Positions 1 to 13,232 of a DNA stretch of 64,000 bases are shown here, piece by piece. Position 1 is the first letter of the stretch. Every line of letters starts with the position of its first letter. Below the pieces are notes generated by a model that saw only the letters and a list, made by a program, of their open reading frames with translations, was not told the DNA's origin and searched no databases. A program made the translations under genes and the position numbers. Source of the stretch: Lichenostomus cassidix (Eukaryota > Chordata > Aves > Passeriformes > Meliphagidae); NCBI GenBank assembly GCA_008360975.2, contig CM039182.1, forward strand, positions 106,444,443 through 106,508,442, given 5' to 3'.

Positions 1-3000
1 GGTGTTAGCAACTTCTAGGCTTGAGAGAAGAGCTGGCTGAAAAACATTAGGAATGCAGTGTTAGGAAGCTCATGTGTGGAATTTTTAAGTTAGAAAGGCC
101 TAGCTGAGCTTTACACATTAAGGTGCTTCTCAGACTGACAGCAGGTGGAGATGAGCAGAGACCAACACTAAGCTGTGCAAACCAGTTTTCGCAGTTCCTA
201 CATGCTCCTTCACCTTTTGCAAATTGAACAAGTTCCAGAAGGGATGGAGTTTTGTCAGAGAACTACCATAAAATCCTATGAGCTTTGGCTCTGGTAACTT
301 CTGCATTTTTTGGCTTGTATACCCAACTCATAATATAAATATTTCCAGATCTCTCTGTATTACCCCAAATTATTTGTTTTCTTGGTTATCCTTCCCATGT
401 CCCAGGCAGAGGATGAGGTTTCCCCATCTGAAGGTGGTATTAAGTGAAAGACAAGGCTGACAAAGAAGAAAACACCATACTCCCTTCCTAATCATAAAAT
501 CATAATGATAAAATTACCCAGCAGAAAATAGTAAAAATGTATTAAGTAGCCCTGCTATAAATTCTTGACAGTGAATTTCCTGAGGCAGAGACACTATCAG
601 TGCTATATGAGTATCTGGCAACCAGCCTGGGAGAGGGCTGATTCTCTGCTGGGATACTCTAGCAAAGTGATAACTTCTTGGAAGGCACCAGACCATGACA
701 CTCCTGCTCCTAGAAAGTGTTCGTCTCAATCCTGTTGGCTGCAGAGGAGACCAAGGGTGAGGAGGATGATGTTTGAGGCACCTGTTGCAGCTTTGGCGAT
801 GAGACTGTGGACATGTGTGGATACAAGTGACAGCTGGAGCAGAGTGAGAAGATCCTGAGGGCAGCCCAGAACTTGGGACAGCCTAATGCCACCTGACTGC
901 TCACCGACCCTCTCCGACAGCCAAGGGGAAAAAGGAGGATGGGATTGGGGTCTTCGCTGCTGCCCTGTGATGTGCTGTGATTGCAGAGTTCACACGTCGT
1001 GCTGGAGGAGCTGAGCTGTCTGCTGGTGTCAAAACTCAGACTGGTTTCTGTGCTTTGCTTCCCTGCCTGGGGACAGCTCTGGTAGCAGCTGAAAACTGTC
1101 CTGGCTAGGGCCCCCCACCTACAATAGCTCAGACAACCAATAATGTAATAAATGCAGGCAATTCTGAACGACTTTTTGAAATCCCCAGACCTTGACTGAA
1201 ACTCACTTAAGCCATAGCTTCCCATTAGCTTCAGCCAGATTTGAAGCAGGTACTTACAATATTATTTTTAAACCTATAAGAAAATAATTTCAGCTTTAAT
1301 GTTGTTATAGGCACAACAGAGAAAGGCACTAATGCCTTCAAAACTCCCAGGTAATTTACAGGAGCTGCAGCCAAAGCAATGAGCCGAGAACTGAGAGACA
1401 AATCTGATAACTTAATGCAATACAGGTTTGTATCTGTTAATCCAGAACTCATGAACTTCTGCACTTTGTAAAGGATGACTTCCGTGCAAAACCCATCTGC
1501 TGTGCTCCTCATCTCTTTGCTCTGGAAAATGATGCAAAAGCTACATACAGGGTATGACCTCCACACACAGGCGATTTCTGTGACTCATCTGAACTCTGGC
1601 TTTGTCCTGTGGCTATGTCTAAAACACAGAATTAGTTTAAATCGGTCGAATCTTCTCTATGCACAGTTTCTGGTCATTTTGAGCCACTCCATTCTGTGGT
1701 TGAGAAGAGCCTTGCCCCTGTCCTGGGGCAACTTGGCAGCTTGGAAAAAGGGGGTTTCAAAGGAGGGCAGCAGCCATTTAGGGTCAGGCACCCCCAGATT
1801 ATTTTGGTTTAGCAAATATTTTGTTCAAATTAAAAACCCAAACAACCCAAACATCAGGCATCTTGCCAACAATTTAAAAGCAGAGTTGAATCTGCTTGAA
1901 TAGGCATGTTTAGATGAAATCCTGGATCACACTGGTTAATTACAGACCCTGTTATCACAGTAACTCACTACCAGGTGAGAAATCCATTGTAAAATAACTA
2001 CACCTAACCCACATGCTTATGTAAGGCAAGGCAGCAGTAGCAAATGCTTCAGCCATCTGTTTTAGTGGGCCAAACTGCTCTGTACTGAGGAAAAAATGCA
2101 GAATAAGCCCAAGGAAGCTAGACAGTAATATTTGCGATCCTAACCTGAGTAAGTACAAAGCAGGGTTTACAACCCATTTCTGACTGGAAACAATTATGCA
2201 CAGAAAACAAGCATAAATGCTTTAAATATCTGTGTGGATTTTACAGGATAGAGCCAGAAATTAGATAGTAGGGGAGGGAGGTGGTCTGCAGGTAAATAGG
2301 AGGTAAAGAAGATAATTAATCAGGAGATTAATTATCTGCCAAACCACACTGATCCTTGCTTACAGTAAACAGCCAGTGCTTTGTATTCAGGACAATTTTT
2401 AAGAAGACCTACACTTTCAGCCTAGCGGTGGCAGGCACCAGAACCTTCCAAGCTGTTTCGTGGTTTCTTTTAAATTCTTAATTTTGCCTCCTCTTGAACA
2501 GAGACAAGTGTAAACAGCAGGCAGAAACTGCTGTCTCTCCAGAAGAGTAATGTTCTCAAGGAGCAGCTTCAAAACATACATAGTGCCTGTGTTACTGGAA
2601 GAATTCAAGGAAGAAATCTGCAGTTTTCCCCAGAAGAATTCTAGGCGTAGAATTAATATTTCTTTGCATAATTTCTTAGGTCCAGAGAAATGGGCAAAGC
2701 CTCCACAAGTATCAGCAAATCTTTCATTTAGCAGCCCTTGAAAGACAAAGCGGAAGGCCCACTTTGATATAAGGTATTAGAGTCTGATAGTCTACTATCA
2801 TCCTTCCCAAATAGATGACAAAATTTGCTACCAGCACTTAATTTTGATATTCACTTTTCTGTCCAGGCACGTAGCTGCTCCGTGGGCTCACCTGCTGAGT
2901 AAACACACAAAACAGAGATGCTCACCAACCCCATACACAACTAATGTCCTCTGTGTAGCAACTCTGCTCCCAGGAAAGCTTGCAACCAATGGCTACCACA

Positions 3001-4049
3001 CACTGTTTCACTGCTGTGTTGTTGAGTCGTTCTGCTTTTGCTATTCACATCTCTCAGTATTCAGGTGCTTACTATCAATGTGGTCTTGGGTCATTCTGTG
3101 GAGGTCATCAGGGTCTGGCTGCAAGAGGTGATGCATTCAAACTGCTCACCCAGCTGTAAAGCCTCTCTGTTCACCAAGGCTGCCAAACAAAATGCTTTCA
3201 CAAGTATTGTGGCTTTGGGGAAATTATGCTTCATTGCAAAGTGCAAACAAACCCCTCATGTCTGAAGATTTCAGACCAAAATCTTCTTTGATTCAGGGCT
3301 TGAGCCACTAGATACTGCCATTGGTCACCATGAATTGAGAGAGATCTGATGCTCCAAATCCTTCCACCTCTCAGCATTACAGAAGGCAGAAGGATGATGC
3401 AATGTCAAAGTGGGAGGTCTGACTCATTCTGCTCCAGTGGTGTAAAAATATAAAGGAAGATGTGCCCCATGCCTTATCACAGTCTGTCTTGCTAGTTGAA
3501 AGACAGCAGAAAAAATGGAGTTTTGTAGGAGTGGAGGCAGAGGTAACATGGAACAGCTTGATCCCAGCACTGTTAAGGGGCAGCCTCCAAACAGTGAAAA
3601 TACCCCATGCCTCCAGGGCATTTTACTGAAGATTTTCTTTCTCAGGAAAGGATAATGAGGGATTTTTAAAATAATAGTAATCTGGTTGACCAGATGATGT
3701 TTCAGAAGAAAGTAGAATAATCCCACAGGATCCTTTGTGTGGATATCCTTAATTTTCAACCTGCAAGGTTTGCAGTATTGATATTCCATTAGAAGATCTC
3801 TGAAATTTCTAATATCTTACTACCAATGTCCAAACTCTAAGGAGCTGCTGAAAAAGCACACATTTCTGGTGAAGGAAATAATATCTTTATCCCAGATTCC
3901 ATTCTCCTGCATGGAGCAGTGCAGTAGGACAGAGGCACACATTTCTGTGAATATTTCAGAGCACAAGTATCAAAATGGAGACTAAAGATGATAGAAGCAA
4001 TTGGTTTGCTTGCAGTTATCATACAGTGTGCTCAATCTATCAGTCACTG
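1..4049. other. Intergenic, no gene seen
   Basis: Unique sequence. The longest open frame, 171 codons on the minus strand at 710-1225, has no recognised domain, lies in a locally GC-richer patch and overlaps open frames on the other strand. No RNA gene or repeat was recognised. Confidence 0.6.
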
Positions 4050-4275
4050 CCTTATTCAGATTAGATGTAGGGAAAGAATTTTTTACAATGAGAATGGTAA
4101 AACACTGGAACACATTGCCCAGAGAGGTGGTAGATATTCTGTCCCTGGAAACATTCAAGGCCAGCCTTGAATGCTCAGGGCTCTGAGCAACCTGATCTAG
4201 TTTAAAGTGTTCCTGCCTATTGCAGGGAAGCTGAACTGTATGACCTTTAAATGTCCCTTCCATCTAAGATTATAT
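4050..4275 (+). mobile_element. CR1 LINE 3' fragment, diverged
   Basis: It reads like the CR1 3' UTR in plus orientation: a run like ACACTGGAACACATTGCCC, then AGAGAGGTGGTAGAT, CCCTGGAAACATTCAAGGCC, GAGCAACCTGATCTAGTT, and GTCCCTTCCA near the end. It is 5'-truncated, as most avian CR1 copies are, and has many substitutions. The small open frames over it are not genes. Confidence 0.85.
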
Positions 4276-4674
4276 GGTCCATGTTGCATCATAATTCAGG
4301 ATATAAAAATATCCCTTTGTACTCCACCAAGTCAATGCCACCCTGTACTAATGATATCACTAATAATGCTGGACCTCAGGGCTCCTCAGGCAGAAATCTA
4401 GTGGCAGCCAAAGAGAAACTGACTCAGGAAATGAGGCACTGGTTGCTGCAGGCTGCAGCATCTTCATCTCTGCCTTTGCTGCCAAGATGTGACTTTTTCA
4501 AAGCACCCAGCAAAGCTTCAGGAAGAAGCCAACATCAAATAAGCACATGGAGAGCTGCTTTCTTCTACCATTGATCAAAGAACAGTGTCAGAAGGAGGAG
4601 AAATAGCACTGCTGCTAAAACAACTTTGTCTCCATGCCTCATCAAATTGCATACAGAGGAGGGAAACAAAGCTA

Positions 4675-5182
4675 GTGAAAAGGCTGGAAGGCATGTCCTA
4701 GGAGGAGTGGATGAGGGCTTTGGACTTGTCTAGTTTGCAGTAAAGAAGGCTGGGGCCAACCTCACTGCTCTCTATAGCTTTCTGAGGAGGGAAAGTAGAG
4801 AGGCAGATGCTGGTCTCTTCTCTCCAGTGACAGAACACATGGAAATGGTCAAAGCTATGCTAGGAGAGGTTCAGGCTGGACATCAGGAACCATTTCTTTA
4901 TCAAGGGGGTTGTCAAACAGTGGAACAGGCTACCTAGGGTGGTGATCGATGAGCTAGGACTGTCAATATTTAAGAGGTGTTTGGACAATGCTCTCAGTGA
5001 TTTATCTTTTGGACACCCCTGAAGTGGTCAGTCAATTGGACTAGAAGATCATTATAGGTCCTTTCAAACTGATATATTCTATTCTATTCTATTCTATTCT
5101 ATTCTATTCTATTCTATTCTATTCTATTCTATTCTATTCTATTCTATCCTGTCTTGTCCTGTCCTGTTCTATTTTATTCTTC
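4675..5182 (+). mobile_element. CR1 LINE 3' end with expanded ATTCT tail
   Basis: This is a 5'-truncated CR1 in plus orientation. Diagnostic pieces are GGTTCAGGCTGGACATCAGG, CAGTGGAACAGGCTACCTAG, TTGGACTAGAAGATCATTAT and AGGTCCTTTCAAACT. The 3' tail has grown into a pure (ATTCT)n run from about 5075 to 5146 that decays into GTCCT/ATTTT variants to about 5182. It differs in sequence from the copy at 4050, so the two are separate insertions. Confidence 0.88.
5075..5146 (+). repeat. (ATTCT)n microsatellite
   Basis: About fourteen perfect pentamers, seeded by the 3' tail of the CR1 element just upstream. Likely length-polymorphic. Confidence 0.95.
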
Positions 5183-8100
5183 TATCCCCAAGCCTTGGTG
5201 CAGATGCTTTCTTGCTTCTTTCAACCACTTGCTTCCTGAAAGTGTTTCCAGGAAGCAGGCTGGAAGGTTCCATCTGGAGATCAGATGCACAGCAGAGATC
5301 CAGCTTCTCTATTGTGCATGCTCCATTTGGTGCATCTCATCCCAAGTGGGGGAGACTGGGGAGCTGCTGGGCAGGAGGGCCTGGGAACGTGTTGTGGAGC
5401 TCAGCAGCTGTTTCTGAAGCTGTGGCACTTCGCCCTGGGCAGAGTTCCCTGTGTTCTGCACACTGCCTGACGGACCTCGGGGAGCATGTCTTGCAAAATG
5501 AACACCAGAGTTACTCCCTAAGGAGCTTTATTAAAAAAAGAAAAAAAGAGACCTCTGTGTAAATGAAATGCTTGTTTACAGCGAAGTGCCACAACTCTGA
5601 GTGCTAAGTTTCATAGCCTTAGTGGGTTATTAAAAACACCCATATTATAGATACAGATGGTGCACAAGATGTAAAAGACACTGAAGGTAAGAATAATAGA
5701 AGTAACAGAGACAATAACACCCACCCACCAGGATTTTACAAACAGCAGCCCTGACATTTAATTTTGTTTTATGCTCCCAAAATACAGCATTTAGCAAAAA
5801 TTAAGATAGAAGTATAATAGCTGTATAGAGTCAACATTTGCTCCTAATCTGTTATATTACTGCTACTTAATTACTCTAAATGTTTTATTAATTAAAGGTG
5901 ACAATATTGCAATTATATCTTAGTCTTTGCAGCTGTTTTCACATCTTACAGGTAGAAAATGTCTTCTTTATACACATAAAGGGCAGCCATAACTGGGATT
6001 ATACAACTTAATATTTATAGAGAGTTTAAAGATGATCAGGGAAGTGCCTGAGAACAGGCAAGGACCTGGATTTCAGTGTATAAAGCAAGCATTTAAAGTA
6101 GTTCACTGAAGGGAAGAATAAGTCACAGAATACCCTGGTCTCCAACTGGCCGTGATGAAAAAAGCAGAATGGAAAGCAGGTGCATAACAGAGTATTTCTG
6201 GGCATGATTTCCACTTGTGATGCTCTGTGAGAGACCCATGGGAAGAGGAAAGGGATGCTGACTGCAGGATGTCAACAAAGACCTTGGAAGAGACTGATCC
6301 CTTCTGTAGGTCTTTTGCAGGCCCCAGGGCAAAGCTTGTGATTGTGCACAGATAAGTGAAATTTTCTTAAAGTTATTTCCAGTGCAAAGAAGAGAGAAGT
6401 CTGAAGCTGGAAATCAACACACAGGGTTTGTATTTACAGAATGCTCATTTGCCTTGTACAGAGGGGATCAGTCTGGCTAATATTTGAGTTTCTGCAGATG
6501 TTTCACCATCCTCCTGGGTTAAAAGTTGGCACATTGGAATGGCAGGAGTTGAAAAGATTTAATTTAAATTAAAGAAACCAAACCAACCTTAACAGCATGC
6601 AAACACAATTTCATTTTGCTACAAAATTGAAAAACAGGCAGAAAATGCATTGCTACATACAGTACCAAGTGATTTACTTTAAATACTGCAGTTGATTATG
6701 AGGCTACATTGGCATTTTATTGACAGGATGGGAGGAAGAAAAGTCCTTATTCAAATTGTCTGATGGAATCTAATGTAACAGTGCAGCATGTAAAACTTCT
6801 GCAATGAGAAAGTTTTTTTGGAAAGTGATTTAATTTGTACTAGTAGTTTCTAAACCAACTGGTCCATTAAAAAGTGCAGCATCTAGGTAACAGCGGCTTT
6901 GCTCCAGTCTGTAACATGCCATTAAGAGTATTGTAAAATATAACTTTTTCCCCCATGGCAGAGGAATTGTTTTGTTTACTGATTAGGAACACCTTTTCAT
7001 TCTGGGAGTTTCTGCAATGCTTTTGAAATCTTCTCTATAATACTGATATGATGAAAACTGACAGATTGAAAATCAACCCCTGTCCCCCATTTCAATCATC
7101 CCATACTTCCATTGGGCATTAGAGTCTGCTGATTCTCCATACCATGGCAGAACTCAGAATTTCCCATGGTTTGTGGCGCTGCATCATTCTCTTTCCCCTC
7201 CATCTCCTTCTGCAGTTATTTCCTTCCCTCGAACTCTTCCATCTAAAAGCCATTCATCGGGAATTTTCATCTATTCACAAATTTTTCATGTGTTACATGT
7301 CTTTTTCTGTGGGCTTCAGCACTAAACTACCAAATAAACACAGTTGGACTTCCATATTTCCCTCTTCTTTTCTCAGCTTGCTCATTAGTTTGCTACTTAG
7401 CAAAAGGAAACCCCTTTGCTGTCAAAGGAAAGGGCACCATCATTGATGCTGGACATCAAATTAGCATGATATCAGATGTCTACTAGGAAACACTCATATC
7501 AAGATACCCCCATATAGTGTCCATCTACACTCAAACATTTTAAAGGGAGACAGGATAAGCCAGTGAGACTGAAACATGAGAATCTCAATAATTATCAGCT
7601 CTCCAAACAAACCCCAGAGCTATAAATGAGCAGATCCTTCTCACAAAGGCATGCAGATAGATGCTGTGTCCTAAGGAGGCTCTAGGGAGGGACACAAGGA
7701 CTTCTGTGAGAGGCATACCTTGGACAAAGGTTCCTTGATATTTCTAAGAAGATGTGCTTTGCTACTGAGGCATGTCTCCATTATGGCTGTAGAATTTAAA
7801 AAATCTTACTGTTGCTTGTATTGAAATGGTGTATGAAAATGGGATTTAATGCTCTTTCTCTTAAAATTAATTTCATACTGAAGTTGCTTAAAACCTTAAT
7901 TTGAACAGAATCAAGATTTTATCCAAATTGCTACTTATTAAACATAAACCATACATATATATAAACCCTTCACTAAATGTCCTTCTCTAAGGTCAGGGTC
8001 CCCTTCTCTTTTTTTCTATCTCTATACTGTCCTCTCTTGCTTTTCTTCTGTTCCCAGCCCTCCCCATCCTAGAAATAAAGGTGTTTTCTTCTGTCAAGGA

Positions 8101-10109
8101 GCTGAATTGGACTATGTTTCAGTTTACAGATTATGTGCACTATTATTGTTGAGTAGCCAAATCCAAAATAAACTCATTTTTCACCTAGCTTAAACAGCTG
8201 AGGCAAAAGATGGAAGAATCAGAATTATCTTTCCTAATTTATCAGTTATCTTCACCCACATGTAGGTACTGAAATACCACAGTTAACCCCAAGACTCAGT
8301 TTATATCACTCTTTGAGGTACAGAAGAAAAGAAAATGTCTACATAACAAACAAAAGCCAAATTTCCTGAGATGCTATAGCTGGGGATCCAGCAGAATTAA
8401 CCCCAGCCATTATAAACTAGCTGCACTTTTGCTTACATTAAGCCAACCAACACTTTGGAGACTAATACACTTCTATCAGTCATTCATAGCATCATAATGC
8501 CAGTAATATAACTCCTTTGGGACTTCTGTAAGATCTCTGCAAAAAGCAAGTGGAAGAAAGTCTATGGCTGCTGCCTTAGGCCTTCTGTGGGTGTTAAATA
8601 CATGTAGGCAAATAGCTGACAAACCACATATTCAAACTAGCACATGCATATTCATCTGTTTTACTCAGGTTTGCATAGGACTGGCCTTAACTTGGTCAAG
8701 AAAAAGTGTTCTCTGTTTTCCCCTCTGTTAGTCCTGTCACTACTTATAGTAAGAAAGTAGCACCCTGAACTAATTAGTGGATATGACCTAAAAAATAACA
8801 AGACAGAGAGGGAATGCATGTACCTTATGTGTGTGTGCAGATGTTGAAGGGTCAGATCCCTATTGTGCCTCCCCTGCAGCTGGGGCTTTTTAGCCCACAA
8901 GAAGAGTATGGTGTTTAGCACCTCCATTATAGCATCTCTTCATTCTCACATTAACTGCTGCTGTTGAATCCTCCCAAATGCAGTGAAGATGAGTGGCCAC
9001 TGTCAGCGGGGCTAGCAGCAGAATGTCAGTCACTGCACCATGATCTTCCCAGGAGCATGGCAGGAAGGACAGCTCCTGCACACCTGGCTCTCTGCAGGAG
9101 TGGATGGTCATCACAGGTAATCCTGAGACGAGAGGGGCCACAGCTTCAGGAGCAAGATGGAAGAGACTGCATCATGTGGTAGGGTCTCAGGCCATTTTTG
9201 TCATCTCCCTCCACATCCTAGAACAAGGTCAAAAGAACTTGAAACTACTGAAGTGTGCTTCCTAAGTTCCCATGTTCAGGAATCCTACCCAGCCTGAGAG
9301 CAAATGAAGGTGAAAGTTGGTTTTGTCCTACTGGAGACAAGAAAAGAGCACTGACTCACACTCTTCATTCTCACCATTCCAAGAAGGTTTTGATTCACTA
9401 GATATTTATGATTTGTGCTTTCTTGTTTCACAAGAAAATTCTGCCCTGGGCTTATTCCAGGAGCCAGGCAGCCCTAGTAAGCAGGACTTGAGTATATTTG
9501 CCCCATTTTATTGTGTGCTGAGACAGGCTCTGCAGGACACCCTGCTCAAGCTTGCCCTGGATGTCATCAACAGTCTTTCCAGCTCTCCAGGCTGGTGGTG
9601 ACTTGTGCCACCTTGCTTCCTGCTGCAGTGGCAAGACCAGCTCCTGCCTCAGTTAGATTTAATGAAGTCAGACTTGTCCTTACCTCTCTGCCATTGCTCC
9701 TTGGCTGCTCTCTCCTTCTTGTTGAGTCTGGCTGGCCCTGTTCATCTTCAGCAGGTACCTCCCTTTCCCTTCTCTTCAGTTTCCAGCCCTTCCTTTCCCC
9801 TGTCCTCTTCTCTTCTACAATTCTGCTCCAAATTATAATTTGGTGAATCCATACAGAAATGAAGATAGCATTTCATTTTGTCTACCATTTGCCTAAATTT
9901 TATCTGATATAATCTTTTCAAAGAGTGCTACTGAGTATTATGTGTAACAAGTATTGTAACTTTTAACCCACAGAGGACATCTAACCCACTGGATCCTCAA
10001 AATAAGACATGACCTTTTGCTGCCTATTTAGTACAGTCAAACATTGGATAATTATTGAGTATTTTTGACACTGGAATTATTGTATCAATATTTTGGTTCA
10101 CCCCTTGTA
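5183..10109. other. Intergenic, no gene seen
   Basis: AT-rich unique sequence. No exon with conserved-looking protein and no clear transposon was found. Short open frames are at chance level. Confidence 0.6.
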
Positions 10110-10230
10110 TTTATATATATACACATTCACATGCGAGCACACATCAACACACATGTACACATGCATGTATTCAGGGAATATACACATGTACACACACATA
10201 TATTCACACACATATATTCAGGGAATTCAG
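10110..10230. repeat. CA/TA-rich degenerate microsatellite
   Basis: Alternating ACACAT/ATATAC sequence in which the short phrase TATTCAGGGAAT recurs at least twice. The open frames over it (poly His/Thr/Tyr types) are repeat artefacts. Confidence 0.85.
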
Positions 10231-12990
10231 GTCCAAACATTTTTTCCCAGGTGCAGCCTCTTTGCTGAGCAGAAAAATCATTCCTCCTACTGGTCAAAGC
10301 TTATCCTTGGCTTCTGTGGGAATTTACTAAGCCTACTATTGTCCAGTATCTCTTTCAACTCATTGGATTAGTCATCATGAACTTAGACTTTCTAGTTCAG
10401 ATTCTTTAGTTTGATCTCTTCCCTGATATAGTCCACAAAACTTGCAGTGACTTTTCCTTTGAGCAGCCTTGCTGCTGTGTTCCTGGCTGTCATTTCAGTC
10501 AGGACTGTTCAGCAGAGGTCCTCTCAGATCTGGAGAGTGTGCACAGCAATTGAGGTCTGCTGTGTATTTACTGCCTTGTACTGGCACCCAACCAGAACCT
10601 GTGGTGCACACAGCTGCTGCACCTTTTTTGCCTGCAGCACATTCTGAATTAGCATGTACTGAAAATATTCATTTCACAGATGTTCAGCTTCAAATTCCAC
10701 TGTTTAGAAGACAGATTTTATTAGAAGAAGAGCAGATTTTAAGGAAAGAGTCTTCCCATGGACAAGTGAAACTCTTTGGGTTTTTTTTTGGAGTAGTCTT
10801 TGCACAGAAAAATGTCAATACCCAGAAAAGTCTGTTTAATGCATATTAATTGTTGCTATGTGTGTTTCAGGTTATGCTTACACCTGAACTTGTGTACTAG
10901 CCCTGAACTAATTATATCAGCCTCAGTAGGATCTGACCAGGGTAACCCACCTATATTACAGCCCATAAATTAAATGTAGGACTGCTGTGGTGGGATGGCT
11001 ACTGGTACATCCATTTTGTATCCTCGGTTTTTTTATGCCCCTCTGGTATAAAATCTTAAAATAACTGAATGTAATGGATTTTTGCCATCGATTTCAAGGG
11101 AATCGGGATTTCTAGTTTTTGTTTTGCCTTTGGTGTAAGACTACAAAATCTCAAAGTAGTCTGAAGATGTCTTTTTCCTTTCTGTTGTAAAGCATAAATT
11201 TTACTTTTACCTTCATCATCAGGACAGACATTACCAGAAGCTATCCTTTGGACAGAAGGAACATGAAAACTGCAAAATTCTAGTTTGATGAATGCTTGCG
11301 AGGAATATTTTCAAATGCGTTTTTCCTCAAGGTTGCTCCTTCGGTGTGCAATGGTTGTTCATTTAATTCAGACAGCACCTGTCTCTGATCATTATTTTTT
11401 AGAGAGTTCTAGTAATCCATAAACTTAATCTGGAAAAGAAAATGTACTGTTGGTAAAATAGTCTAGTAGAATCCCACTCCTGTTTTGATTACTCCTTACT
11501 AAGGTGCACATGCTGAAGCATTTTCTTCACTAGCGATATTTAGTCTCTTCTGTGCCTTGCTGTGGTCTCCTTTCTCCCTTTTCCTAGTTTTACAGATACT
11601 TTTTCTGTTGCTGTTTCAGAATTTCCTTAATGTGCTTATACTGAAGGTTCCTCTAGTATCAGCAGCTCATATGAGCAGCCACCCCAGGAGCAAAAATTCC
11701 CTAACTTCTTATTGTTTTAGACTATAAGGAAGTATCACAAAACCCTCGGCTAACATGATACCCTTCTAGTTAAAGCTCTATCCCAGCTCAGATTGCAGCT
11801 CTAAATGCCAAGAGGCACCGTGGATGGATAGGCACATAATGATGAACTTCCTCTCTGCCTGGAGTTAAAAATGGTTTATGTTAATGTCAGTCTTCCACTG
11901 ACAGTTTTTATTCTCTCCATCCACACATACATATGCTACTAATATTGGCACTATTTCCCAGCTTTTTGGTGGTGAATATTTGCCAACAAAAGGATGCTTG
12001 GATACTCCAGAATGGAAAAATTCTGCCACAAATCCTCCCTTTGTCTTTTAATTATGACTGCTGGTATGCCTCTGCTGACCTCTGCTTTGTTCATCCTACC
12101 TACTGGGATGATTACTGGAGCTGGGAGCTGGGTCTCTGTCTCAGCCATGGTGTCTTCAAAGGCAGTGGCCTGTCTTCCTCTTCTCCTCTGGGACAGCATG
12201 TCCAGCACTATCAGAGGAACAGAAGATCTTCTCTCATGAGTCTTGTTGGCTTCCTTCTATTTTCTCTCTGTGCTGGGGGAGAAGGGAGAGCAGGTTCTGT
12301 CTGGGTGCCAATCCAAGGCAGTGGGTGCACAGCAGACCTTGACTGTGGGTCTGAGAGGCCCTTTGCTGCTCTGTCATTACTGGAGGAATAGGCAGGAGCA
12401 CAGAAGGATGGCCACTCAGAGCAAAAGTGCCTGCAAATTTCCCACAGCGTAATATCAGGGAAGAGATCGAGTGAAAGAGGGGACTGAGTGAGGAGCTGTG
12501 TGGGTGTTTGGCTCTTGGCTGGGGTCAGCCCACCTGAATGGTGGTGTGGATAGCACCGAGGTGATCTTCTATGATCTACACTATCTCCTTGTGGAGGTAG
12601 TAAAAACAACTTTATGTGTTCACTCATTTGGGTTAAAGGAGAGTTTTTCTGCCTTGGACTGTCTCCTCACTGAACTTATAATAAATTGCAAAAACTCATG
12701 GGAAAAAGAACAAAGGAAATCCTCTTATTATATCTGGAACAGCAACCCTTCAGCTGTGTTTCCATACATAACAAGATTCACTTATTTTGTTACGACTGCA
12801 CCTTCAGTTCTTAAGACAGAAGAGATACATCCCTATGAGTAGAATATATTGTAATATATTACAAACTAGAATATTTTGATTCTATACTTTTATAAAAGGT
12901 TTTGGTGTGCTCAGAAGTATCAAAGTTTCTTCTGTTAAACTGCTATGAACTGGCCAAATAACTATGGGAGACTAAAAAAACCCTAAACCT
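10231..12990. other. Intergenic, no gene seen
   Basis: Includes a GC-richer patch at 11930-12630 with overlapping open frames on both strands (up to 152 codons) that resemble no known family. Nothing else stands out. Confidence 0.55.
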
Positions 12991-13060
12991 ACACACCCAC
13001 ACACCCACACACCCACACACCCACACACCCACACACCCACACACCCACACACCCACACAC
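12991..13060. repeat. (ACACACCC)n minisatellite
   Basis: About eight to nine perfect octamer units, running directly into a CA/TA array. Confidence 0.95.
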
Positions 13061-13232
13061 ACATATATAATACATATATATATCTCTATATATAAAAAAT
13101 ACATATATATATATACACACATGTGTATGTGGGAGTATGTGTATACACACACTTACACACACACACACATATATATATACACATACATATATTTACACAC
13201 ATACATATTTTATACACACAGACACAGACACA
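13060..13232. repeat. (TA)n/(CA)n compound microsatellite
   Basis: Mixed ATATAT and CACACA runs that continue the octamer array. The long minus-strand open frame over it (Val-Cys-rich) is a repeat artefact. Confidence 0.92.

Noticed and set aside
10055..10371. His/Thr/Tyr-rich plus-strand open frames
   Set aside because: They lie over a degenerate CA/TA microsatellite.
11933..12627. Overlapping open frames up to 152 codons on both strands
   Set aside because: No domain, signal or splice structure was recognised, and both strands are open at once, which points to composition rather than coding.
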